The notes under the pieces: generated by a model | The model's input: the letters and a program-made list of their open reading frames with translations, nothing else | What the model was told of the DNA's origin: nothing | The model's database searches: none | Position numbers and translations under genes: made by a program | In this document: one piece after another, positions 9,121 to 15,896 of the stretch | Layout: every line of letters begins with the position of its first letter | Numbering within the stretch: position 1 is the first letter of the stretch | NCBI GenBank assembly: GCA_002390745.1 | Contig: DGQK01000030.1 | Span: forward strand, 75,163-139,162 | Length of the DNA stretch: 64,000 bases | DNA from: Bacteroidetes bacterium UBA4416 | GTDB taxonomy: Bacteria; Bacteroidota; Bacteroidia; B-17B0; Aurantibacillaceae | Direction: 5' to 3'

Positions 9121-9831
9121 ATGCTGAAAAAGATCATCGCTCTTTCCATGTTCCTGTACTTCTCGATGGAAGTGCATGCACAATTTGTAAGAGGCATCGG
9201 TTTGTTCGTTGGCGTAACCTCCTCCAGGCACCGCTACATCAATACCTCTGCCATCGACAGTTCCTACGCCCACAAATTTCCGGCGCCTTCCCACAAATCG
9301 AGGGAGTATGTAAGCTGGAGCGTGGGGATATTGGGCGAATTCCTGAAGTACGACCACATCCGCTGGCAAACGGAGCTCGAGTATTGCAATAAGGGCGCGG
9401 TGGAGCATCCTTTCCTCTCTCCTTTTACCGAAGACCGCGGCCCTGCAACCGCCAACGCCCTCTCGTACATCCAATGGAACAACTTTGCGAAGATCTTTTT
9501 CAATGAAGGTTACCGCGGCACACCATACATCATGCTCGGCGGGCGCATCGAATACAATTTACAGCGGGCCATCGGCATTTACCCAACGGTGGTGGGCGCC
9601 CTGCCAAAGATCAATGTGAGCCCCGATGTGGCGCTCGGCTATGAGTTTGTCACCTACAGCAAGTTCAAGCCTTTCGTGGAGCTGCACTATAATCCGGACC
9701 TCATCAACAAGCAGATCGGCAATATTGCGTTCAACAACCGTACCTGGGAACTGCGCGTGGGCGTGATCTACAGGCCTGAAAAGAGATTAGACAATTGTAA
9801 TGCACCGCGCTTTCATGGAAGCGGATACTAA
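9121..9831 (+). CDS. Secreted outer-membrane beta-barrel protein, PorT-like size
   Basis: The 236-residue protein has a signal peptide (MLKKIIALSMFLYFSMEVHA, cleaved before QFVRGIG) and short amphipathic strands such as YVSWSVGILGEFL, IRWQTELEYCNKG, YIMLGGRIEYNLQ and WELRVGVIYRP. This is the pattern of Bacteroidota outer-membrane beta-barrels of the PorT/OMP_b-brl type. It lies 5 bases after fabD and 6 bases before the alanine-dehydrogenase-like gene, so it is almost certainly co-transcribed with them. Function is not known; a role linked to fatty acid synthesis is suggested only by position. Confidence 0.7.
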   Translation: MLKKIIALSMFLYFSMEVHAQFVRGIGLFVGVTSSRHRYINTSAIDSSYAHKFPAPSHKSREYVSWSVGILGEFLKYDHIRWQTELEYCNKGAVEHPFLSPFTEDRGPATANALSYIQWNNFAKIFFNEGYRGTPYIMLGGRIEYNLQRAIGIYPTVVGALPKINVSPDVALGYEFVTYSKFKPFVELHYNPDLINKQIGNIAFNNRTWELRVGVIYRPEKRLDNCNAPRFHGSGY

Positions 9832-9837
9832 AGACTC

Positions 9838-11061
9838 ATGACTATGGTAATGACTAAGGACGTTTTGTTTTCCCTCACCAAAGGAGGTTATGCTCCGCAG
9901 GAAGAAATGCTTGAGGTGGCCCGCAAAAAAGGGAAATTATACATCGGCATCCCCAAGGAAATGGCTTACCAGGAGAACCGGGTGCCTTTGGTTCCCGACG
10001 CGGTGGCCCTGCTGACCAACCACGGGCACCGCATTGTGATCGAAGCGGGAGCCGGCTCTGCCGCTCACTTCGAGGACACGGACTACAGCGAAGCGGGTGC
10101 AGAGATCGTGTATTCGGCGCAGGATGTTTTTAAAGCGGATATCATTTTAAAAATTGCCCCACCCACGCTCGAAGAGATCGAGTTGATGCAAACCAGGCAA
10201 ACCCTGTTCTCTGCCTTGCAGCTGACGGTACAGCCTGAAGATTTTCTGAAAAAACTGATTGCCAAAAAACTGAACTGCGTGGCGTTCGATCTCATTACCG
10301 ACGATGCCGGCATTTACCCGGTGATCCGGGCCATGGGTGAGATCGCAGGAGGCACATCCATCCTGGTGGCAGCTGAGCTGCTGAGCAATGCCAACAATGG
10401 CGTGGGTGCTATCCTTGGCGGCATCAGCGGCATTTCTCCTACCGAAGTCGTGATCATCGGTGCAGGCACTGTGGGCGAATTTGCCGCCAGGGCAGCGCTG
10501 GGATTAGGCGCTACGGTGAAAGTATTTGATAATTCCACATCCCGCTTACGCCGCCTGCAAAACCAGCTGGGAACACGCATTTTCACCTCGGTGATCGTTC
10601 CTAAGGTCCTCGAAAAACATCTGAAGTCGGCCGACGTGGCGATTGGCGCCCTCCGCGCCCAAAAAGGAAGAACGCCCTGCATCGTATCTGAAAACATGGT
10701 AGCCGAAATGAAAACAGGCTCTGTGATCATTGATGTGAGCATCGACCAGGGTGGTGTTTTCGAAACCTCCGAAGTAACAAACCACACACGCCCTGTGTTC
10801 CGCAAACATGGCGTGGTGCACTATTGTGTGCCCAATATCCCGTCGCGCGTGGCCCGCACTGCCTCCTATGCCTTCAGCAATATTTTCCAGCAGATCCTCA
10901 TATCGATGGGCGACGAAGGTGGCTTCGACAGCCTGGTACGCAAGGATGTAGGCGTACGCACAGGAGTGTATATGTACAACGGGATCCTGACAAACCAGTT
11001 TCTGGGCGAATCCTTTAACCTTCCTTTCAAGGACATTAACCTGATCATGGCTGCGATGTAA
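9838..11061 (+). CDS. ald: Alanine dehydrogenase / NAD(P) transhydrogenase alpha-like protein
   Basis: The 407-residue protein has the AlaDH/PntA architecture: an N-terminal substrate domain opening LYIGIPKEMAYQENRVPLVP and a Rossmann domain with the dinucleotide loop VVIIGAGTVGEFAARAALG. The DVSIDQGG block matches the region holding the active-site Asp of alanine dehydrogenases. The classical enzyme oxidises L-alanine to pyruvate with NAD. The segment that in characterised enzymes contains the pyruvate-binding His (consensus near YLHLA) here reads FSALQLT, with Gln128 in that place, so the substrate is uncertain. An N-terminal extension of about 30 residues precedes the usual start. Start ATG at 9838; in-frame ATGs at 9844 and 9850 are also possible. 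Confidence 0.75.
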   Translation: MTMVMTKDVLFSLTKGGYAPQEEMLEVARKKGKLYIGIPKEMAYQENRVPLVPDAVALLTNHGHRIVIEAGAGSAAHFEDTDYSEAGAEIVYSAQDVFKADIILKIAPPTLEEIELMQTRQTLFSALQLTVQPEDFLKKLIAKKLNCVAFDLITDDAGIYPVIRAMGEIAGGTSILVAAELLSNANNGVGAILGGISGISPTEVVIIGAGTVGEFAARAALGLGATVKVFDNSTSRLRRLQNQLGTRIFTSVIVPKVLEKHLKSADVAIGALRAQKGRTPCIVSENMVAEMKTGSVIIDVSIDQGGVFETSEVTNHTRPVFRKHGVVHYCVPNIPSRVARTASYAFSNIFQQILISMGDEGGFDSLVRKDVGVRTGVYMYNGILTNQFLGESFNLPFKDINLIMAAM

Positions 11062-11223
11062 CAGTTGGAGAATTGTTGATTTGAATAGTTGGAGAGTTGA
11101 TGAATTAAATGATTGCATGGGCTATTATTCGGAGTGTAAACCTTACCTTTGTGCTCAAAATCAATAATTCCCGAATTCTATAGGTCAACCAACTCAACCA
11201 TTCAATAACTCACTAATTACAGT
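11062..11223. repeat. Low-complexity repeat arms flanking a promoter
   Basis: The left part (11064-11107) repeats units close to AGTTGGAGAGTTGATGAATT, and the right part (about 11183-11220) repeats CAACCAACTCAACCATTCAATAACTC. The arms are approximately complementary to each other, so they form a degenerate long inverted repeat around the -7 box at 11144-11151. This is a simple-sequence feature I would expect to recur in other gaps of the genome. Confidence 0.5.
11144..11151 (+). promoter_or_regulatory. Candidate -7 promoter box (TACCTTTG)
   Basis: TACCTTTG matches TAnnTTTG exactly and lies 73 bases before ATG 11224. No TTTG is present at the 14-base spacing seen at other promoters here, so this is a weaker call. 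Confidence 0.4.
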
Positions 11224-11625
11224 ATGAATTTCTGGCAACGTTTTCGCTTTTTTTTGATCGGTTTTATTCCCGGAACGATTATCCTCATCATGATCCTGAA
11301 TAAGAAAGGATGCACAAGTCCCAATGAGCTTAAGATGCTTGAGTTGAGCCATCAGCAGCTGCTCCTGGGCGATAAGGCCAAATGCAAACTAAAATGCCTG
11401 GTACTGACAGAGAACGGCTTTAAGGTAACCCTCCGCGACATGGAAGTGAATTACGACCTGAGCGATGTGCATAAAAAGCCATACGGAATTTATTATTTGC
11501 AGCCGAAAAAAGGCTTGACTTCGCGTTACGAGCTTTTGGTGGAAGACAAAGATACCGTCACGTTTATCAATGATATTAAGCTACAGCCGGCCATTGCCGG
11601 CTGCCCATGCGATAGCATCCGTTAA
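11224..11625 (+). CDS. Small membrane-anchored protein, DUF4258-like
   Basis: The 133-residue protein begins MNFWQRFRFFLIGFIPGTII, one N-terminal membrane helix with positive residues before it, followed by a soluble domain of about 100 residues with alternating strands (KCKLKCLVLTENGFKVTLRD) and a C-terminal GCPCDSIR. Six cysteines are present in total, including the GCPC pair, which may suggest metal binding or a disulfide. The anchor plus domain resembles small Bacteroidota proteins annotated as DUF4258, but I cannot confirm this by eye. It is followed after three bases by the wcaF-like gene, so the two are co-transcribed. Confidence 0.6.
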   Translation: MNFWQRFRFFLIGFIPGTIILIMILNKKGCTSPNELKMLELSHQQLLLGDKAKCKLKCLVLTENGFKVTLRDMEVNYDLSDVHKKPYGIYYLQPKKGLTSRYELLVEDKDTVTFINDIKLQPAIAGCPCDSIR

Positions 11626-11628
11626 GCC

Positions 11629-12183
11629 ATGGAACTGAAAACAGACCTGTCGAAATTCAATAACAGCTGGTACAAAAAAGGCGGCAATCCCGCCAAGCGC
11701 CTTTGCTGGTATATGGTGAATGCGGCCTTCTTTAATTCGGCCTTCCCTGTGAATTCGGCAAAGGTTTTTCTCCTGCGTCTCTTTGGCGCCCGTGTGGGCC
11801 AAGGCGTGGTGATCAAGCCTTTCGTCAATGTCAAATATCCCTGGAATTTAAAGATAGGCAACCATGTATGGATCGGCGAACGGGTGTGGATCGACAACCT
11901 GGGCTTTGTGGTGCTGAACGACAATTCGTGTGTATCGCAGGGTGCGATGCTGCTTTGTGGCAACCATCATTATAAGAAAGTAGCTTTCGATCTCATTGTA
12001 GGCAACATTACCGTGGAAGAAGGCGCCTGGATTGGTGCGAAGTGCGTGGTATGCCCGGGCGTGAAGATAGGAAGCCATGCGGTACTTACCGTAGGCAGTA
12101 TTGCCACCTCCAATTTATTGCCCTGGAGCATCTACCAGGGAAACCCCGCCCAGAAGATCAAGGAACGGGTGATCAAGGGATAA
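11629..12183 (+). CDS. WcaF-family putative sugar O-acetyltransferase
   Basis: The 184-residue protein has imperfect hexapeptide repeats of the left-handed beta-helix (VVIKPFVNVKYPWNLKIGNH, IGAKCVVCPGVKIGSHAVL) and opens with LSKFNNSWYKKGGNPAKRLCWY, the characteristic N-terminal helix of the WcaF group. Catalytic-type histidine lies in LLCGNHHYKKVAFD. Family members transfer acetyl groups to sugars of exopolysaccharide such as colanic acid. No glycosyltransferases or export genes are adjacent here, which is unusual for this family; the next gene on the plus strand is far away. It is separated from the upstream small gene by three bases. Confidence 0.85.
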   Translation: MELKTDLSKFNNSWYKKGGNPAKRLCWYMVNAAFFNSAFPVNSAKVFLLRLFGARVGQGVVIKPFVNVKYPWNLKIGNHVWIGERVWIDNLGFVVLNDNSCVSQGAMLLCGNHHYKKVAFDLIVGNITVEEGAWIGAKCVVCPGVKIGSHAVLTVGSIATSNLLPWSIYQGNPAQKIKERVIKG

Positions 12184-12488
12184 GCTTTTTGACTTTAAAT
12201 CATCTATACCACCGACGGCTTTTGTAAACCTGTTTCCTGCTTTAAGAGCTTCTCTGCTTGTCTGCCCAGCTCTTCGCTCCAAATTTGTTTACATCGACTC
12301 TCCGGCCGGAGCGCAGCATAAAGCGCCTGCCCGTGAGCGCTTCCAATTGCAGGTATTGCATGAAATTATAAACTACCCATGGCGCCTGGGCTATTATCAC
12401 CGGTTCTGGCTCTAGGCGATATTCCATTGACCCAAATCAGGAAAGGCTTACGCCTATTTCAGTGGCCAGGTAAGCGATGCATAAATAG
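12184..12488. other. 305-base intergenic region, no confident gene
   Basis: A 61-codon minus-strand frame at 12242-12427 starts MEYRLEPEPVIIAQAPWVVY and has fairly coding-like codon use, but no family is recognised, and no start signal is seen. It could be a small gene or a remnant. The rest of the gap shows nothing I can name until the terminator hairpin at 12489. Confidence 0.35.
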
Positions 12489-12525
12489 AAAAATCCCTCA
12501 CCACAGATCGTGATGAGGGATTTTT
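12489..12525 (-). terminator. Rho-independent terminator of the PKD lipoprotein gene
   Basis: AAAAATCCCTCA (12489-12500) pairs perfectly with TGAGGGATTTTT (12514-12525), a 12-bp stem with a T-run on either strand. It lies 33 bases beyond the stop of the minus-strand lipoprotein gene. Confidence 0.85.
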
Positions 12526-12557
12526 TGGTTTTACTTCCAGTGAAGTAAAAAGTGTTA

Positions 12558-13649
12558 TTACAGTTTAGTGTAAGAAACTGTTTCAACAACAACTTCAGTA
12601 CCAGTTACGTTCTGGTTAGCCGGAGTACAAGTAGCACCGTTGAAGCCAGTCTTGTTAACGTCTTTGTAGTTGTAAGTCAATACTAAAGTAGTAGCATTTA
12701 AAGTTGTGATAGTCCAGGCGTTGTTACCAACAAACGGGCTAACACCAGAGTTCAGGATCAAAGTACCAGTACCGTCAGCTTGTAAAGTTGGGTGGCTCCA
12801 GGTAGATAACTGAGTAGCGTTTTTAATTGCGTAAGAACCGTTAGATTTCATGTTACCGTCACCGTCGTAAGTGTTGATCACACCTGAACCAGAAGTAGAA
12901 GGCCTTACGTCGATTTTAGCATTGCTGGTGAAAGTAGTTGTAGAGTATGGAATGTTACCGATGTTAGGGCATGTTGCAACAGGAGTACCGTTGAAAGTGT
13001 GCACTAATACGTGGCTGCTCAGTTTCCACTGGCCAGCTAACATAGCCATTACCTGGTTGTCACCTGTACCACCTACTACAGTGATAGTAGAAGTGTAAGT
13101 GCTTGATACACCACGGTTTTGAGAGAAAGCAGTTAAGCTAACCACATAAGTACCGTTTTGAGTGTAAACGTGAGTTTGAACCGGGCTAACTGGCTGAGTC
13201 AGGTTAGTTTGGATACCGTCGCCGAAATCCCAAGTGTATTCGTCAGCGTCAACAGAAGTTGAGTTGAAAGATACGATCTCACCAGCCTGAACAGTTGTTT
13301 TTGATGTGAACATCGCTGAAGTACCTTTGTCAGATACAGTGATTTGAATAGCAGGAGCGTCAGAAGCTTTTTTACCGTTTTTCTTAGCTGCTGTTAAAGT
13401 TACATTGTAAGTACCTTTTTTAGCGTAAACGTGAGAAACCATGTTTTGGTTAGACTCTAACTGAGTACCATCACCAAAATCCCACATTGCTTTTGCGTCA
13501 CCTTCAGAAGTGTTTGTGAAGTTAACGGCTTCTCCAACTTTAACAGCAGTTTTGTCTGATGTAAAGCTAGCTGCAGGTTTTTTACAACCTGTGAATAATA
13601 ATGTTCCAACTGCAAGAGCTGCAACGACTTTAGAAATTTGTTTTTTCAT
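12558..13649 (-). CDS. PKD-domain lipoprotein with C-terminal lipocalin-like domain
   Basis: The 363-residue protein is a lipoprotein: the signal peptide ends in the lipobox LLFTGC with Cys22. Two PKD domains follow (about residues 28-105 and 110-190), each with the hallmark WDFGDG and a final VTLTA or VSLTA strand. The C-terminal 165 residues start MAMLAGQWKLSSH, a pattern like the lipocalin-type domains found in other Bacteroidota lipoproteins. PKD modules are surface adhesion or spacer folds. Codon choice differs from the neighbours, with frequent GTA, GTT, ACT and TCA-type third bases across the gene, which may reflect high expression or a different origin. It has a strong-looking promoter and terminator of its own. 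Confidence 0.85.
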   Translation of the reverse strand: MKKQISKVVAALAVGTLLFTGCKKPAASFTSDKTAVKVGEAVNFTNTSEGDAKAMWDFGDGTQLESNQNMVSHVYAKKGTYNVTLTAAKKNGKKASDAPAIQITVSDKGTSAMFTSKTTVQAGEIVSFNSTSVDADEYTWDFGDGIQTNLTQPVSPVQTHVYTQNGTYVVSLTAFSQNRGVSSTYTSTITVVGGTGDNQVMAMLAGQWKLSSHVLVHTFNGTPVATCPNIGNIPYSTTTFTSNAKIDVRPSTSGSGVINTYDGDGNMKSNGSYAIKNATQLSTWSHPTLQADGTGTLILNSGVSPFVGNNAWTITTLNATTLVLTYNYKDVNKTGFNGATCTPANQNVTGTEVVVETVSYTKL

Positions 13650-13673
13650 TTTTTAAGGTTTAGAATTATGGCG

Positions 13674-13698
13674 CAAAAGTAACAAAGTTTTTTGTCAA
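13674..13698 (-). promoter_or_regulatory. Candidate -33/-7 promoter of the PKD lipoprotein gene
   Basis: On the minus strand TTG (13696-13698) is followed after 14 bases by TACTTTTG (13674-13681), an exact TAnnTTTG box. Transcription would start near 13667, giving an 18-base leader before ATG 13649. Confidence 0.6.
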
Positions 13699-13888
13699 TA
13701 ACGATCCGATTTGTTAAGGAATGTTATCAAAATTTAAAAATCACTATAAATGAGTATAGCAGGGTTTTATCCATTCATTTACCAAACTGAACGGATCAAA
13801 GCTCCAATTGAGCCAAATTACGGTTTGGACTAGTAAACCTCTTTTTTCATTTAAAGTGCCACTAAAATAGAATAATTCTAAATATTGT

Positions 13889-13924
13889 AAAAAGCCTCTC
13901 CGAACTGTATCGGAGAGGCTTTTT
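13889..13924 (-). terminator. Rho-independent terminator after the ECF sigma factor gene
   Basis: AAAAAGCCTCTCCG (13889-13902) pairs perfectly with CGGAGAGGCTTTTT (13911-13924), a 14-bp stem with an 8-base loop and flanking T-runs, 33 bases beyond the sigma factor stop. Between here and the lipoprotein promoter (13699-13888) the DNA is A/T-rich with no feature I can name. Confidence 0.88.
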
Positions 13925-13956
13925 AACAAACAAAAATCCCGGGTTTTCTATTCCCC

Positions 13957-14553
13957 TTAAATAAAAATCTCCGTCTTCCGGTGCTCCAGCATTTTCTTCA
14001 GGTTCAGCAAGGCATAGCGCATCCGGCCCAGAGAGGTATTGATGGACACATTGGTAAACTCTGAGATTTCTTTAAAGCTCATGTCGTAATACATACGCAT
14101 GATCACCACCTCGCGCTGATCCACAGGCAGGTCGTTCACCAGGTGCCGGATCATTTCCTTGAACTGTTTGGCTTCTTCCGTATCCCGTGCGTGATGCTGC
14201 TCGGGAATGATGTCGAAGATACTGGTTTCTTCGCCTTCCTCGTTTACCACGCAGGAAACACCAGGCATTTTTTTGGCTTTGCGGTAATGATCGATAATAA
14301 GGTTCTTGGAGATCCTGAGCAGCCAGGGTAAAAACTTCCCTTCTTCATTGTATTGCTGCTTTTTCAGGGTTTGGATCACTTTAAAAAACGTCTCCTGGAA
14401 TACATCCTCGGAAAGCTCCTTGTTGCGCGTGATCAGGTAAATGTAAGAAAAAATACGGCGTTTGTGGCGTTTGATCAGGATGGACAGGCACTCCTCGTTG
14501 CCTTTCATGTAAAGCCGTACAAGCTCGTTGTCAGATAGAAACTGCATAGACAT
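13957..14553 (-). CDS. RNA polymerase ECF-type sigma-70 factor
   Basis: The 198-residue protein has sigma region 2 (SILIKRHKRRIFSYIYLITR, DVFQETFFKVIQ, KFLPWLLRISKNLIIDHYRK, about residues 22-92) and region 4 (LPVDQREVVIMRMYYDMSFK, then SINTSLGRMRYALLNLKK, about 142-190). It would direct RNA polymerase to a specific promoter set. No anti-sigma factor gene is next to it; the flanks are a lipoprotein and a START-domain protein, so how its activity is controlled is not visible. This form resembles the stand-alone sigma factors found broadly in Bacteroidota. Two starts, ATG 14553 or 14547, are equally possible. Confidence 0.92.
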   Translation of the reverse strand: MSMQFLSDNELVRLYMKGNEECLSILIKRHKRRIFSYIYLITRNKELSEDVFQETFFKVIQTLKKQQYNEEGKFLPWLLRISKNLIIDHYRKAKKMPGVSCVVNEEGEETSIFDIIPEQHHARDTEEAKQFKEMIRHLVNDLPVDQREVVIMRMYYDMSFKEISEFTNVSINTSLGRMRYALLNLKKMLEHRKTEIFI

Positions 14554-14638
14554 TAAACTACAAATTAGATTTTACTGAGAAAAAAATTTAAGTAGAAGTC
14601 TATTCTATGCGTTTAATGCTTTTAAGAAGTTATTATGA

Positions 14639-14646
14639 CAAATATA
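14639..14646 (-). promoter_or_regulatory. Candidate -7 box for the sigma factor gene
   Basis: On the minus strand TATATTTG matches TAnnTTTG exactly and lies 86 bases before the ATG at 14553. No matching TTTG is seen at the 14-base spacing. Confidence 0.35.
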
Positions 14647-14699
14647 GTTAAAAGGCCGCGATCGACTTGTTAATTTGGGCGAAAGTGGGGGTTCAGTTA

Positions 14700-15749
14700 T
14701 TAAAAGAAAGACCCTAGTACGTGAAGTAATTTATCAACCTGACTGTTCCACAGCAGCCTTGCCGACTCCTCGTCTGATTTATCGGAGGCAAAGTCGGTGA
14801 TGATGAGGGAGATATCATTCGTAAGCTCGTCTTTCTGGGTTTTGAATTCGAAGTAACTGCCATCGTTCTTATCCATCCACTGATAGCGGATATAGGAAGG
14901 AGGAAGCTCCTTAACCAGTTTGGCTTGCTGCTCCTGCCCGTCCCAGATAAAGGTAAAGACACCATTACGGATCGTCACATCATCACAGAACCATTCGGAA
15001 AGGCCACTTTCTGTACTGACAAATTCAAACACCATGTCTTCCGATGCCCGGATCACAAACTCCATCTCAAATTTGCCATTCGGCTCTTTCACGAATTTCA
15101 CCGGCCCCGGATCTTCCTGGCGGAAGGTGATCGGTGCAACAATGGATTTTTTAATGACCGGCTTTTCTTTGGAAACTGCCGGCTTGGCTGGCTTTACCAC
15201 AAGTGCCTTTTCAGGCTTTTCGGCTTTAACAGCAGGCATTTTCTCTGCTTTCACAGGCGCCACTGCTTGTTTTTTAAGAGCAACGGGCTTTACCGCGTTT
15301 TTTGCAGGGGCTGATTTGGCTTTCACAACAGGCTTAGCGGCTGTTTTTACGGGCGCTTTCACCACGGCCTTCTTCACCGCTGCTTTTTTCGTTACCGCCT
15401 TCTTCAGCGGCTTTACTGCTTTTTTAACGATTTTCTTAAGGGCCGCTTTCGGGGCGGCTTTTTTTACTGCCTTTTTAGCAGGTTTAACAGCAACCGGCTT
15501 CGATGCTTTTTTCACAGGTGCTTTCGCAACTGCTTTTTTCACAGGCTTCACCACTTTTTTCACTGGTGATTTGGCTGCCGTTTTCTTAACCGGCTTTTTG
15601 GCGACAACCGGCCTGGAGGGTTTCGACACTTTAACTGCTTTCTTCTTTGCTACAGCCTTTTTTGCCGGTTTTTGAGGCACAGCCTTCTTAACCGTTTTTT
15701 TAGGCTCAGCTTTCTTATTTTTTGATGAAGCTTTGGTTTTTGTCGACAT
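14700..15749 (-). CDS. Lys/Ala/Pro-rich histone-H1-like protein fused to a START-like domain
   Basis: Residues 1 to about 200 are almost entirely Lys, Ala, Val and Pro in irregular repeats such as KKAVAKKKAVKVSKPSRP and KAAPKAALKKIVKK, like bacterial histone-H1-type proteins (AlgP, Hc1) that bind DNA through charge. A short linker leads to a compact domain from residue 226 to the end (349), with GLSEWFCDDV, FTFIWDGQEQQAKL and DISLIITDFAS; this is the START-like (SRPBCC) domain that in most Bacteroidota is a free-standing protein of about 128 residues. START-like folds bind hydrophobic ligands; here the ligand is unknown. The fusion suggests a nucleoid- or RNA-associated form. There is no signal peptide. 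The low-complexity half is not a frame artefact, as one frame stays open throughout. Confidence 0.8.
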   Translation of the reverse strand: MSTKTKASSKNKKAEPKKTVKKAVPQKPAKKAVAKKKAVKVSKPSRPVVAKKPVKKTAAKSPVKKVVKPVKKAVAKAPVKKASKPVAVKPAKKAVKKAAPKAALKKIVKKAVKPLKKAVTKKAAVKKAVVKAPVKTAAKPVVKAKSAPAKNAVKPVALKKQAVAPVKAEKMPAVKAEKPEKALVVKPAKPAVSKEKPVIKKSIVAPITFRQEDPGPVKFVKEPNGKFEMEFVIRASEDMVFEFVSTESGLSEWFCDDVTIRNGVFTFIWDGQEQQAKLVKELPPSYIRYQWMDKNDGSYFEFKTQKDELTNDISLIITDFASDKSDEESARLLWNSQVDKLLHVLGSFF

Positions 15750-15896
15750 AACCGATAAATTTTTCGGGAAATATATAAATAATATTATTCTTTAAAAAAT
15801 TATCTCACATATTTTTTACAATGAAAAACAAAAAATCACTATTAATAGTTATCTTCCTTAACGAATGGCCCATAAGCCAACTAAACATTTATCTTT

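Noticed and set aside
13744..13929. 61-codon minus-strand frame between two terminators
   Set aside because: It runs through the terminator hairpin at 13889-13924, so it is not a real gene.
14920..15675. 251-codon plus-strand frame opposite the Lys-rich protein
   Set aside because: It is the antisense of the Lys/Ala repeats, giving Phe/Thr/Ala repeats with no start signal or domain.
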